From Cylicocyclus nassatus (Eukaryota > Nematoda > Chromadorea > Rhabditida > Strongylidae): 64,000 bases of DNA. The notes below the pieces were generated by a model. The model had not been told where the DNA came from and ran no database searches. It was given only the letters and a program-made list of their open reading frames with translations. The DNA lies in the NCBI GenBank assembly GCA_958299035.1, contig CATQJL010000112.1, positions 47,388,941 through 47,452,940 on the forward strand, written 5' to 3'. Below, piece after piece: positions 1 through 11,137 of the stretch. The translations under genes and the position numbers were made by a program. Position 1 is the stretch's first letter; each line of letters opens with the position of its first letter.

Positions 1-337
1 AAATACGATCATAAGTAAGCAAAGAAAACATTCGAGTAGAGACGAAAACCAAGAAAATGCGGTTATCGGAGGTGCGTGCGTGTCGTGCGCGGTCGCGTCA
101 TTGTCACGATTTTTCGAATGCCCTATACACTCGCAGCGTCAGTAATCAACTCATCAGTGCATTACCTCGATTTCACCATAAAGAATCAAAGCACGCTACG
201 CGGGTAGTTCAAAAATTTGACGAGACATTCACGTAGACCGTAAAAACATTACTGCATTGTAATTAAGATTGAATAATGATATTCTTTAGCTAGCCTACTA
301 TCGAAATCAAAAAGTTTGCCATTTTGTTGCGACGGAC

Positions 338-523
338 TTACACTTGCTTAAGAATTCCTGCGACTCTAGAATATTTTCTATTTAAGTGCTGTAGAAGCTC
401 TAATTCTTTTAACTCATCGATCAATTTTTTTGAAGATTTACGACACGGCTGCTTCTCTCTATCGTCAAAGTAATTTCTCAGCATAAAAGAATTTGAATAT
501 ATGAGTAGGACCAATATAAACAC
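338..523 (-). CDS. possible first exon of a small secreted peptide
   Basis: A 61-codon minus-strand reading frame opens with about 14 hydrophobic residues that look like a secretion signal, followed by an acidic/basic segment with one Cys and a Lys/Glu/Leu-rich amphipathic stretch. The frame stops at TAA, but that TAA lies inside a strong splice donor (GTGTAAGTCC), so the exon more likely ends a few bases earlier and continues in an exon I could not find between 337 and 1. I do not recognise the family; length and composition would suit a peptide precursor. It could also be a chance ORF. The flanking sequence shows no other coding signal. Confidence 0.22.
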   Translation of the reverse strand: MFILVLLIYSNSFMLRNYFDDREKQPCRKSSKKLIDELKELELLQHLNRKYSRVAGILKQV

Positions 524-1633
524 AGCACAATATTTTGATATAACATCGATCTTTTCAATAAATGGCGTGTAGACAGATTTAGAGACAGGATACCCCTAAC
601 CTTTTTAAATTATTTAGGCTTACAAAATTAGGAGTGCATACGTTCCTATATCAACAGTTCGCAATCACTTCATCATTCCTACGTTCAAGATGAATTAGAT
701 GAACTATAATTCTCATTTCAACAAGGGAGGGTCACGGGGTTGAAGTGACCGATTACTACAAAGTACATTTTTCAGTGAGAGCTTGGGATGCTTCCAAATC
801 TGCTTGTCTTATCTGCAGAGCGCCATTGGGAAAGAAGTTATTAGTATTTTTAGGCAGAAAAATGACTCGATGGCCAGGACAAATTCATTCGCTACTGCCT
901 CGTTAGACCTCAAATAAAGCAGTGGCAAGGTCGAGACACATCACACAACAAACTTCTTCTGCGTAGTATGTGAGTACTTCCAATTTCTCTATTTAACGTT
1001 TAGAAAGGCAGAACAATTGATTTTATCCCGACAATTGGTAGACAGCGTTCCAAGGTCTCACTGATGGTATGTAGTTTGAAGTGATCGGCCACTTCGAGTT
1101 CGTAACCCTCCTTTGTAAAAAACAAAAGAAAATGAGTTTAAGCAATGCTGAACGGTAGTTTGTTTCGTAGTATGTCGGGACATTAAAAGCTTTTGATGTT
1201 TTCCTTCTCCTTTGTGTAAGCATCGAACCTGTAATAAGGAAGAGTATACACCACCAAAATAGCATCATTTCGCAAGAAGCCATTTTTCAAATCATATTCA
1301 AACGTTTTCCAGTCTTTATCCTCGTTATCTCACGGCTCACTGCTAGAACTATCATGATCATGATCTCGTTTTTGTGCGGAACTTCAGGGACAGTTTATGT
1401 GAATACAAAGGGAAACGCTTTCAATAACTTTTGTCTTCGTAAAAAATTTGAGAAACGAGTTACTTCCACGGAATAATTTTTGTGAGACAGAGTAAATGTG
1501 TTTCATGGATCTTTTGACCTGCTTTACCTTGTTTGGACCGTTTTTGTGCGTAGTTGCTACGTTATAACATGTTCGAGCTTGTAAGGTAACTTAGGGTTAT
1601 ACAACGTGCAGTCAGACTTTTTTCGGTTCGTCT
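524..1633. other. no supported gene
   Basis: I see no convincing coding exon or repeat here. A minus-strand 86-codon frame at 1023-1283 starts with a hydrophobic signal-like stretch but then contains what looks like an intron end and has no recognisable domain, so I leave it uncalled. Confidence 0.4.
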
Positions 1634-1637
1634 TTAA

Positions 1638-2052
1638 AGGCAGTGTCTCATCAAAATTTAGTTGTCGAGTTTTTTCCATTTTGCAAGCCTGTCGGACCCT
1701 ATCCAGCACTGTATGGGCCTAAAATCGCACGAAGTTCCCAAAAACCCCGTTTTCTGGAGGCCCCGCGGAAGCAAGGTGGACGAGTTGTACCTTCCAACTT
1801 CAGCCTCAGCCACAGTGGCAGCAATAGAGGGGAGGTGGATGCCAAGTGGAGGGACATGTTCAAACGCGTAAAGGGGGAGACCGAAGGAGTCGTCCGCGCG
1901 TACCAAGTCGCTCTCCGCGTACCACTTTGAGCGAATTTTTTTCAGCGTGGAGGGGGTCAAATTGAGTGGTACTTGTTGCAATGGCCTATTTAGAGGTCCC
2001 TGTAATTGAATATGTGAAGATCCGCGCGACCTCAACTGGTGAGACACTGCCT
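1638..2052. mobile_element. TTAA-type MITE, family A
   Basis: Terminal inverted repeats: the left end reads AGGCAGTGTCTCA and the right end is its complement at about 2038-2052. TTAA lies at the left edge (1634-1637) and a decayed TTCA at the right. The interior reads partly as a foldback and carries no transposase. It ends about 35 bp before the ATG of the P0 relic, so it occupies what should be the promoter/leader of that gene. Four other copies with the same AGGCA..GTCC end design are in this window (2956, 25248, 50219, 57177). Confidence 0.75.
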
Positions 2053-2807
2053 TCAAAACGTAAAGCGCACGATCCTTAATTCACCACGATGGTTAGGGAA
2101 GACAGAACGACCTGGAAGGCAAACTATTTCCTGAAGTTGATCAAACTATTTGACGAGTATCCCAAATGCTTCCTGGTAGGAGTTGACAATGTTGGATCGA
2201 AGCAAATGCAGGAGATTCGTCAGGATATGCGAGGTGAACTTTTTTCTTTTCAAAGTTGAGTATTTTTGCATCGTCTAGAACTGCTTTTGCCAGCACGGAG
2301 CTAGCGCCGAGCCAACGCCATCAAGCGATCAATACGGGGAGCATTCAAGTGCGCTGGCACGGCACTGGCACGGGCCGTTACGCTGTAACTCTTGACGCTC
2401 CTTACTGACATTGATCAGAATGTTTTGGACATGCTGTCATCTTAATGGGGAAGAACACCATGATAGGAAAGAACCCTGCGCTAGAGAAACTTCTACCTTA
2501 CATCGTCCGCAATGTTGGCTCTGTCTTCACTAAAGAAGATCTGGGAGAAATTCGCTCCAAATTACTGGAGAATAGATATATGTCGGAACTACATTACTTT
2601 TCAATATGGGTGCTATTCCACTTTACACCAACCTCAAAATGCAAATCTCAGAATTCGCCTAACACTGCACACAGAACTTTTCGAAGTGCTTTTGATCTAC
2701 GGTGATCATTTTAGGTGGCAGAGCCTTGCTCTTGGGGTCACGGTAGGCATACAGTAAAGTTCCGAAATTTCGAGAGTCCTGCAACTATTTTGAAGGCATT
2801 ATTTTAC

Positions 2808-4033
2808 ACCAGCGCGTCACCTCTGCTTCGCTGTGCCTTACTCATTCTCGTAAAATCGGGCACTGAAACTCACCGCGCTGTGCCGACTACCACGAATAAA
2901 ATTCAAACATCTACCCTATTTTCAGGTGGATAAGCCGCACCCTTTTTGCTCTTAAAGGCACCGTCCACCCTAAGTTGAGGGTGTTGAGCTTTTGGCAGCA
3001 CATAACAGTAGGGCCTCCTATCAAACCATTGCCCAAGTCGCAGCGCAAAATGCCGCTTCGCAAGCGAGAAAATCGCTTCGGAATAGAGAAGGTGCACGAG
3101 GATCCCCATCCACGCCCGCCCCTTCCCATCCATGCCCGCCCATTTGTGCGCGCTCATCCAGTCACCGTTCCGGAAAGCCGGTTTGTGGGTTCTCCAGAAT
3201 GGGGATTTTCGGGATTTTCACGGATTCTCGACTTCGTATTTGGAACCAGGGACATGAGAAAGGCCTAAACGACAAAAACCTGGAAGTCGAAAATCTGGGT
3301 GGACGGTGCCTTTAACGCGAGAAGATCCAGGCGTGCTGCTGCTCTATTTATGCAATGCATGACCATTAGGAAGCCGCTAAAATACCGCTATGAAGAGAAC
3401 GATTTGCTCTTTCAAATGAAAATGAATGCAAACAAATTTGGGAAACTCAGAAGTTATGAATTCTTGAAGATGATGCGACAGAAATTTCGGGCCAACCTAA
3501 TCTTATACGTAAAGCTGTATGTGTGTCTGTCTGTCTGTGTGTACGCATGTACGAAAATTTTTGAGTTTGTCATAGCTTGGTAGTGGCCATAAAGGCAATA
3601 GTCACCGTGAGCTACATCTCTGTGCGAAAATCTTCTCAAATGTTTGGCTAAGACCTTGACAAATTGACCATCTACGCAACAAATCCTTTTTGGCGCTGTT
3701 TTCGTATTGTAGTAAACCTTTGACCACCTTTCGGGCTAAAGTCTATCACTTGCACATTTGCTTACCAAACACATCCACGACTTGGCAAAAAGTGATGATA
3801 CGGACCCAACTTTGCGGAACAGAAGCCAGGTGGATCCGTTTGGCGCGCAATTTCTGAGGGGTCCACCAACGAATCTACTCGTCTTTTGCATGTTGGACTT
3901 TCATGAAGGTAGCATGCGCTATGGTTGGGCTTAAAACGCTGGCTGGAACACGCTCTACGAACTTTGTAACAGACGGACACACAGACACACAAAAACTCGT
4001 AAACAACCCTTAGCCCGTTATTATAAGGTATTC
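2808..4033. repeat. hairpin-headed ~700 bp repeat unit, interrupted copy
   Basis: This starts with an ACCAGCGCGTCACCTCTGC-like head and ends with AACCCTTAGCCCGTTATTAT, the same head and tail as the array at 6574-8665. A family A MITE (2956-3311) sits inside it. It contains a short (tctg)n/(cac)n stretch near the tail, as the other units do. It lies within intron 2 of the P0 relic. I see no protein-coding capacity. Confidence 0.65.
2956..3311. mobile_element. TTAA-type MITE, family A
   Basis: Inverted ends AGGCACCGTCCACC and its complement. A perfect TTAA flanks both sides (2952-2955 and 3312-3315), which supports a TTAA target-site duplication as in piggyBac-type transposition. There is no transposase; the interior is C/G-rich. 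It is inserted in the hairpin-headed repeat within intron 2 of the P0 relic. Confidence 0.85.
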
Positions 4034-4103
4034 AGAGAAACTTTTAACTTAAAGGCTACTGAAAAATTCAAAGTGGGACCGTAACATATATATACAGTAA
4101 CCA

Positions 4104-4299
4104 TAAGGCCCCGGACAGACTTCACGCGACATCGTCGCGATCTAATCGCCATTCATTTTCATTTCACATTCAAAAATTTCGGGCTGGAAAAATATCATGA
4201 CCGAATGCAAGTTGATCGGCATTGAATGATGTTGTGACAGTTGTCTCGTCGCGATTCAGTCGCGACGATCAAATCGCGTGAAGTCTGCCCGGGGCCTAA
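4104..4299. mobile_element. MITE with TAA duplication, PIF/Harbinger-like
   Basis: Inverted ends GGCCCCGGACAGACTTCACG and its near-perfect complement, flanked by TAA on both sides (4104-4106, 4297-4299). A 3-bp TAA/TTA duplication with GG(G/C)C-starting ends is the PIF/Harbinger signature, so I infer that superfamily. Length is about 190 bp and it is non-coding. Confidence 0.7.
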
Positions 4300-4424
4300 G
4301 GCTTATGTGAAATGGAAGTGAAGTTTGTTATCAGCATATCAAAACTTCTTAACTGCAATGTGACCGCGATTTGAGGTGTTGACCTCCATATATTTACCGT
4401 AATCCAAAAAAGGCCGATCCATGT

Positions 4425-4571
4425 GGGGTAGAGGACTATATGTCGCCGAAAAAGGGCGGTCCCCGCAGTCATTTGCGACAAATACGCACCCTTGTACATG
4501 CGCGGACATGCGTTCCTGCAGGGAATCCGCGCGGGACTCTTCCAAATTCGGCGACATATAGTCCTCCACCC
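4425..4571. mobile_element. short foldback MITE
   Basis: Inverted arms of about 25 bp: GAGGACTATATGTCGCCGAA on the left and its complement on the right. The loop is about 95 bp. It lies in intron 2 of the P0 relic, 125 bp from the Harbinger-like MITE. The superfamily is not clear. Confidence 0.7.
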
Positions 4572-5403
4572 ATCCATGTGGGATGAATAGATATCATTTT
4601 CTTGATGAACTACAAAGACCTCATGCGTGCAATTTTACTTGGGAATTTTGGGGTAAAATGGATGGCCTCTTTCAGTGTAAAACATCGTGCTATCAATTGT
4701 TATATTGTCTTCATGTATTTTCTTGTCTACCAAAAATCATTCATAAAATCTCGATTTTTATTTCTAGGGTGCGCCTGCCAAAGCTGGTGCAATTGCATCT
4801 TGCGATGTGAAGCTGCCGGCTCAGAATACCGGTATGGGTCCCGAGAAGACCTCTTTCTTTCAAGCCTCTACAGATCCCCACCAAAATCACCCGAGGGACC
4901 ATTGAAATATTGAGCGAAGTCCACCTGATCAAACAGGAAGAGAAAGTTGGAGCTTCCGAAGCCTCTCTGCTGAACATGCTTGGCGTGACACCATTCCTCG
5001 TACGGTCTTGTCGTTGTGCAGATGTACGATAATGTTCTACTCCCCCGAAGTGCTCGATATGACTTCCGAGGAGCTGCGCAAGTGCTTCATGGAAGGAGTT
5101 CGCAACGTTGCCGCCGTTTCACTCGCCATCAAGTACCCGACAGTGGTATCTGCGGCCCATTCGCTGGCCAGAGGACTTCAGAACATGTTCGCCATCGCTG
5201 CTGCCACCAATGTCAGCTTCAAGGAGGCGGATCAGCTAAAGGAAATGCTGGCCGACCCGAGCAAGTTCGCCAACGCCGGTGCAGCGGCACCAGCCGCCAG
5301 CGAATCTGCTCCTGCCGCACCTGCTGCGGCTGCAGAGAAGAAGAAGGAGGAACCGGAGGAGGAGTCCGAGGAAGAAGATTTTGGCTTTGGTCTGTTTGAC
5401 TAA

Positions 5404-5928
5404 TCATTTTACAAACATTATCAACGATTGCGCCGCCGAACGCTCGGTTGCTGTCATCTGGTGCTCTTTCAGGCAGTCGTATTTTCCGCTCAAAATTGCT
5501 GCAACGGATTTTCCTACTAATTTTTCTTCTACTTCGAATACCAAGCAACGCAATTTGAATTGAGCCATCAGGTAGCGGAAATTTGAGCAGCGCAAAGTAA
5601 TACCTTCTTTCTTTTAAAAAAATTTCCTAAACCCCTACCCCAAAGAAAATTCTCTGATATAATTATATGACAGTACATGATTCAAAATTCGCTAGCACTC
5701 AAACTTTTCGATTGAATTCATGTTTGTCACATAGATTTGTTCAGAGTAATCTAATCTGGGCAGTCAAATACTGCCTGTATTTTTTTGAAGACGACGCGCA
5801 GAGGCCCGATTTATACGACATCACCGTAGCGTGGCCATACCTCGCTTCAGTATGGACTGATTCTTAATCCAAAGGCACCATTCGACTCGGCTCGGCGCGG
5901 CGCATCTTTTGATATAAAAAAGCCCGCT
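5404..5928. other. 3' flank of the P0 relic, nothing else seen
   Basis: AT-rich sequence downstream of the P0 stop codon. I see no second gene and no clear AATAAA close to the stop. Confidence 0.4.
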
Positions 5929-6079
5929 TGGGCACAGTAAAAGGTCAGATTCCATTATTCGTAGATTTTTGCTTACGGTAGGTCGTCCAGCTAGTGCAGT
6001 GAATAAGCACAGTGTATAACCCACCGTAAGCAGAAATCGAAACGATTCGTGGAATTTGGCCTCCTACTGTGTCCAAACA
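5929..6079. mobile_element. short foldback MITE
   Basis: Imperfect inverted arms of about 55 bp: the left begins TGGGCACAGTAAAAGGTCAG, and the right is a diverged complement ending CCTACTGTGTCCAA. Both arms share an inner TTGCTTACGGTRGGT core. Non-coding. Confidence 0.65.
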
Positions 6080-6087
6080 TGCACTTC

Positions 6088-8805
6088 TAGGGTGTCCCAA
6101 AAAATGTGAACACTGTTTGATTGTTAATAACTCCCTTGCTTCCATGTCTTTCGCCGAGCTGGAGGCACCATTCTATAGAGCGAGGTTTGACTTAAATCTG
6201 CAGTATGGAGCGACTCGTCGATATCTCTTCATTACTGTAGGACTACGGTAGGAACTTCGACAAGGACTTTAGGACGGAGGTCATATTCTGCCTCGAAACA
6301 ATTTCAAACAAGCCAAGAAACTCTAATACTATGGTAATGGAAGCCGCTGATTAAGAATATGAAATTTTCACTTTACTGTGACGTTTCTTCCAAAGTTATT
6401 TCAAGCAAACCTTAATAACTAACTTTCCAGCATTTGTCAAAAATGTGATTACACCGTCAAAAAAGCTAAAAGCACTTGTAAAAAGTTGTGTATTGGAACC
6501 AGCTTGCGCGAAAACCCTAGTACACGATTTTCAGATTTTTCGAAAAAAAATTTTTTAATAGCATATTTCACAACCAGTGCTTCACCTCTGCTTCGCAGAG
6601 GGTCGCACTGGCCCTACTATCTGTATGCCTTACTCATTCTCGCACAATAATGACACTGGAACTCACCGCGGTATGCAGACTATCAAGAATGATTTGTAAA
6701 CAACTATTCATTCCAAAAGCTTTTCCATATGAGATCGGTAATTTCGCATGAACGAAACTTTTCTCGAAAGAACAAATGCGGATTTGAGTCGGTTTTTGGA
6801 CTTTTCATGGCTTGATATTCGCGTTAAGATGCCATAATCACCATGACATATCTGTGCAAAAATCTTCTCAAACCATCGGGTGAAATCTTGGCAAATTGAA
6901 CATTTACGCAACCAATTCTTTTTGGCGCCGTTTTCGCAAAGTAATAAACTTTAGTTCAATTTTTTAGGCTAAAGACCATAGCTTGCACATTAACATGTCA
7001 AACATATCCTTAAATTTGCAAAAAGTTGCGCAACAGACCCAATTTTACTGGCCAAAAGCCAAGTGGATCCGGTTGACGCATTTTTTGAGGGATTCACACA
7101 ATGGATATCCGCTCGTGCTTTTGTATAGTAGATTCTCATGTTGGTAGCAGGCGCTGTGCAAAAAATCAGCTCAAAACCTTCGTTGGAACTCGCTCCACGA
7201 ATTTCGTGACAGACAGAGATTCACACAGACAGACAAACGTAGACAACCCTTAGCCCGTTATAGTTATGACCAGTGCGTCACCTCTGCTTCGCAGAGGCTC
7301 GCACTGGGTGTACTATCCACATACCAACCTCGTAGTCGCAAAATGATGGCTTTGAAACTTACCTCGCGATGCCGATCATCACGAATGAATTGCAAACAAC
7401 TACTCATTCCAAAAGCTTTTTCATGTAAGATTGGTGACTTTAAGGGAAAGAAAGTATTCTTCAAAAGATTAAATACGATTTTGAATCAGTTATTGGGGTT
7501 ATAATGACTTGATACTCGCCATGAAGATAATGGCAACCGTGAGTTACATCTCTGAGCAAAAATTGTCCCACATTCCCAGGTAAACCTTGACAAATCGATC
7601 ATCTACGCAATTATTGCTTTTTGGCGCCGATCTTACGCGAAAGTAAACTTTTTGCTCACTTTTCGGGCTAGGGTCCATGGTTTGCGGATATACTTGCTAA
7701 ACGAAACCATGACTTTGAAAGAAGTCCAATTACAGGCCCATTTTCGCGCGAAATGTCGCGTGGATCCGTTTGGCGCACAATTTTACAAATTCCGTTTATC
7801 GGATCGGCTTGTGCTTTTGCACATTTTACCTATCTGCTGATAGGGTGCTACTACCAAAATTCTAGCTCAAGACCTTTGCTGGAACTCGCTCTACGAATTT
7901 TGTGACAGACAGAAATTCACACACACACACACACAAACGTAAACAACCCTTAGCCCGTTATTATAAACCAGTGCGTCACCTCTGCTTCGCAGAGGCTCGC
8001 ACTGGCTCTTCTATCTATATGTCATACTCCTTCCCGCATAACATGGCATTGAAACATACCGCGCAATGCCCGCCTACACGAATGATTCGTAAACAACTAC
8101 TCATTTCTTAAGCTTTTTCGTGTGAGATCGGTATTTTGCGTGGATGAAACTTTGGAAAATGAAGAACAAATACAAATTTGGACAGGTTTTGAAACTTTTT
8201 TTGGCTTGGTAGTCGCCATAAGGACAATAGTTATCGTGAGCTACATCTCTATGCAAAAATCTTCTCGAATGCTCAGGTAAAACCACCTCGGATTGACCAT
8301 TTACGCGACCATTTCTTTTTGGCGTCGTTTTCGTAAAGTAGCAAACCTTTGGTCACTTTTTGGTCTACAGTTCATGGCTTACACATCAACCTGCTAAACA
8401 TATCCACGGCTTTGCAAAAAAGCGTTGATACGGACCCAATTTTGCGGGCCAGAAGCCAAGTGGATCCGTTTGGCGCGCAAATTCTGAGGGACCCACTTAA
8501 CGAATCCGTTCGTGCTTTTGCATGCTGGAGTTCTACCTTGGTAGCATGCACTATTTAAAGTTTGGGCTCGGGATGGTGGCTGGATCCCGCTGTATGAATT
8601 TCGTTACAGACAGACAGACAGACACACACACAAAGTCACGTAAACACCCTTAGCCCGTTATTATAAGTTATGATTATGATGGGTTCACATGCTGGAAGTT
8701 CATGCCGTAATCCTACAGTAGCGAAGGGAGATCGGAGTTTCTTCATACTGTAAACCGTTTAACCTCGCTCTGCGGAATGGTGTCTCAAGCTCGGCGAAAG
8801 ACTTT
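6088..8805. mobile_element. GGGTGTCCCA-type foldback element split by a tandem array
   Basis: The left half (about 6088-6573) starts GGTGTCCCAAAAAATG and matches the elements at 22270 and 40131 through their central part. The inverted right arm (ATTACTGTAGG/TCCTACAGTA motif, GCTCGGCGAAAGAC) is found at about 8690-8805. Between the halves lies the 6574-8665 repeat array, apparently a later insertion. The right terminus itself has decayed. Confidence 0.55.
6574..8665. repeat. tandem array of three ~700 bp hairpin-headed units
   Basis: Units start at about 6574, 7266 and 7968. Each begins with a double hairpin: CCAGTGCG..CGCACTGG outer arms enclosing CCTCTGC-ttc-GCAGAGG. Each ends with a CAGACAGACACACAC-like tract and AACCCTTAGCCCGTTATTATAA. 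The units have diverged from each other and contain no shared ORF. A fourth unit is at 2808-4033. A terminal hairpin plus a constant end motif would suit a Helitron-like or satellite origin, but I see no CTRR end, so the class is open. Confidence 0.75.
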
Positions 8806-9330
8806 TTATAGGGTGAAGTCCTCAATTAGCCTGTATGCTAGGATCTGCAGAAATCTGCAACCACTGCATACGGACTCTCATACATACCAACAATGTCATT
8901 ACTCCAGTTCACGCTCATGACAACATTGCAGAAAGAGTTTGAAGGCATAAATTTGAACGCAGGCCTGCGGTTAGGTCTATGTCGGTGCGCTTCGGATACG
9001 AAAACTCGGCACACTGCTAAGCATCTATAAAATAGATGGAGCCATATCACTTTCAAACCAGCCAAAAAAGTGCGGAATCCTCTATAAAAACACATCTTCG
9101 CGAACAAAATACGCATGAAAGTATTTTTGAATGAAAAAAAGCAGATAAGCGTTTCTTACAAAGGTATGACACAGCTGGACTAAAGCCACCGGTTTGACTT
9201 TCGACTATGTATATGCACAAAAGACTTTGGAAGTCGAGAATTACCGTAGCAGACAAAGATTTTAGGTGGATCTATAGTTTTGGCCAACCTTCGAGCCTGC
9301 TTTTTTCGAAAATTTTAATTTTTTCCCGAA
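8806..9330. other. no supported gene
   Basis: No convincing coding or repeat structure is visible between the decayed foldback and the next MITE. Confidence 0.35.
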
Positions 9331-9546
9331 TACCCTAATTTCACGCGTACAAGGCGCGGTCCTAGCTTTCATCGACTAGCCCGAACACGGCAAAGGACTT
9401 CGCAACCAAAGGAACCCCATACCGTGCTGCGTCTTGCCTGACGAATTGTGCGGCATAAGGATCGCTTCTTAAAACGCGTTGGGGCGGCTGAGCAGCTCGA
9501 TAAAAGCTAGGACCACCCCGCGCCTTGTACGCGTGAAATTAGGGTA
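9331..9546. mobile_element. 216 bp palindromic MITE
   Basis: Near-perfect inverted ends TACCCTAATTTCACGCGTAC and complement, continuing for about 45 bp per arm through GGCGCGGTCCTAGCTTTCAT. It sits about 120 bp outside the 3' LTR of the BEL element. Non-coding. Confidence 0.8.
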
Positions 9547-9667
9547 ATTTAACGAAAGCGGGATCCGCTCCAGTTACTGATGGAAGCCTGTTGATCGCAC
9601 AGCTGTACCAAATCTCAGACCAATTCGTTGAGAAGCAGATGAACTTTGGTGTTAACCAATATTGGGC

Positions 9668-9999
9668 TACACTACGTTGAAGGAATTGTTTATGCGGGAA
9701 ACAATCCAGTGGAATATAGATTTGGCGAGGTGATCCAGAAGTGAGCATCAAGGTCTATTTATGCCACTATTTTGGGCGTGGCAACTTAGATGCTTCCTTT
9801 TGGCAAACAATAGTATCATACAGCCTATCGCTCGAAAAGTATTGGTGCTTACATGAAAGTAGGCCGCCAAGTGTGCTATCAAGCAGCAATGGGGGGTGAC
9901 TTTGGCGGCTTAAGTGTTCCACGCTAGGAAGGTTTGTCAACGACAAGAAAATATACAATATAAGAATAATGGTCGATAATCATTCTATCATTATCGACA
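9668..9999 (-). repeat. 3' LTR of the BEL/Pao element
   Basis: A direct repeat of 30481-30780 in the same orientation, ending ..TTATCGACA. Relative to the other copy it carries a ~27 bp insertion near 9847 and scattered substitutions, so the insertion is not recent. The inner end holds a TCGATAAT/ATTATCGA inverted repeat. Confidence 0.8.
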
Positions 10000-10224
10000 G
10001 TGGGGGGCCAGCCGAAAAGCGCTAGAACGCGTTATGTGGTAAGGATGGCGAGTAGATTAGGGAAATTGTAAATGATATACTGTGAAGGACAACAATAAAA
10101 ACTAGAATTTTTATTGCGACTTTGAGGTGCAATAAAATGCAAAAAATACGAATCAATTATTGAGAAAGCACACACAATACAATGAGGAAAATCTAGAAAA
10201 ACAATAACAACTACAACAAATTAT

Positions 10225-10875
10225 TTTGGCATCTCATGTATCGCGTGACATGTCTTACAGATTCCCTTCTTCTTATAAATGCGATGTACGCGGGAGGGGT
10301 TCATCTTGCGCTTGTTGAGGCATTGCGCCGCTTGGTGGCCCTTGACTTAGCATATATCGCAATACTCTGTCGGAGGGACCTCGGGACAACCATTCGGCTT
10401 TGGCATGGGCGGAAATGGCTGCTGGTCCTTCATTTGCTGATTTTTCTCAATCCTATCCAGCTGTGTTTTCATTACACGTACCGCATCTTCTAAGCGATTC
10501 AGACGTCTTTCCGCGGACGTGGTTTTGTCCATGATTGCATGGAACATGTCAACCACGTCCTTGGTGGAGATGCAGCCGGGTTCCGTAGTGGACGAGAGGG
10601 GCCGAAGAGTAATTTTCGGCTTAGGCACTACTCCTGGAAGTACACTAATTTTTGGAATCTTGAAAGGTTGCTCGCCTTCGTTGTCTTCTTCCTTCCTCAT
10701 TCGATTCTTTTTGCCAACGCGAGTCTTCTTTGGGTTGATTGGCGAAATTGATCAGGTGTTGGAGCGATGGGAGTTTCGACTTCGAGGGAAGAGTAATTGG
10801 CTGCATTCCACAGTCGTTCTTCTGCGGTGATCGACAGATCGAGAAGGCCTTCTTCTGGACGGAGGTGAACGACAT
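10225..10875 (-). pseudogene. 3'-terminal accessory ORF: basic/coiled-coil protein with CCHC knuckle
   Basis: Located between the env-like gene and the 3' LTR. The N-terminal part (from ATG 10875) is Ser/Lys/Pro-rich and basic. A frameshift near 10725 leads into an acidic/basic linker, then a coiled-coil-like helix (ERRLNRLEDAVRVMKTQLDR, about 10490-10430), a Pro-rich linker and a C-x2-C-x4-H-x4-C knuckle near 10350. A TAA falls within the knuckle, between the second Cys and the His, and the frame then stays open to a stop near 10225. The knuckle is Gag-nucleocapsid-like but sits at the wrong end of the element. It is not a standard BEL gene; it may be a duplicated or captured nucleic-acid-binding module. 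Confidence 0.55.
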
Positions 10876-11137
10876 GTTAGTTGAGGAAGGGAATATCGTT
10901 ATGATGGTGATTGCCGGACATTGGGTTATATATATATATGTGATATGATGACCTTTCGTTTAGTTGTTGTAAAGCTTCTTCAGGTGTGGGTTGATATGAT
11001 ATCAGAGTAGGATTCACGACCAGGTCGCGCATTATGGCGGGCTATAATGACCTGGTCATAATTGTATGTGCAGTAAGTGATATGATGACGATATGTAGGC
11101 AGTATGTACATATGATACAGAAGTGCGTTCGTCGAGT

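Larger units (their letters stand above)
2089..5403 (+). pseudogene. rpa-0: 60S acidic ribosomal protein P0, intron-containing degenerate copy
   Basis: P0 is the ribosomal stalk base that binds 28S rRNA and anchors the P1/P2 dimers. Exon 1 (2089-2233) encodes the N terminus from [10 protein letters not shown] to the RQDMR segment and ends at a GTGAAC donor. Exon 2 (about 2427-2577) starts near [12 protein letters not shown]. Exon 3 (4768-5403) runs from GAPAKAG to the diagnostic acidic FGFGLFD C terminus. Introns are kept, so it is not a processed copy.

Lesions: no AG directly before GGACATGCTG in intron 1; an in-frame loss of eight conserved residues after KNTMI (24 nt); loss of the exon 2 donor after ENR; a +1 shift near 4865; an extra base near 4996; and missing bases near 5031. 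Conserved residues also differ. Intron 2 (2.2 kb) is full of MITEs. This is probably a pseudogenised paralogue; indel errors in the assembly could explain some lesions but not the clean 24-nt loss. Confidence 0.85.

Noticed and set aside
1658..2056. 132-codon minus ORF and overlapping plus ORFs
   Set aside because: They fall exactly within a MITE with inverted ends; frames on both strands are expected from its GC-rich foldback.
9990..10015. G-run next to the 3' LTR as polypurine tract
   Set aside because: On the coding (minus) strand it is a C-run, so it has the wrong polarity for a polypurine tract of this element.
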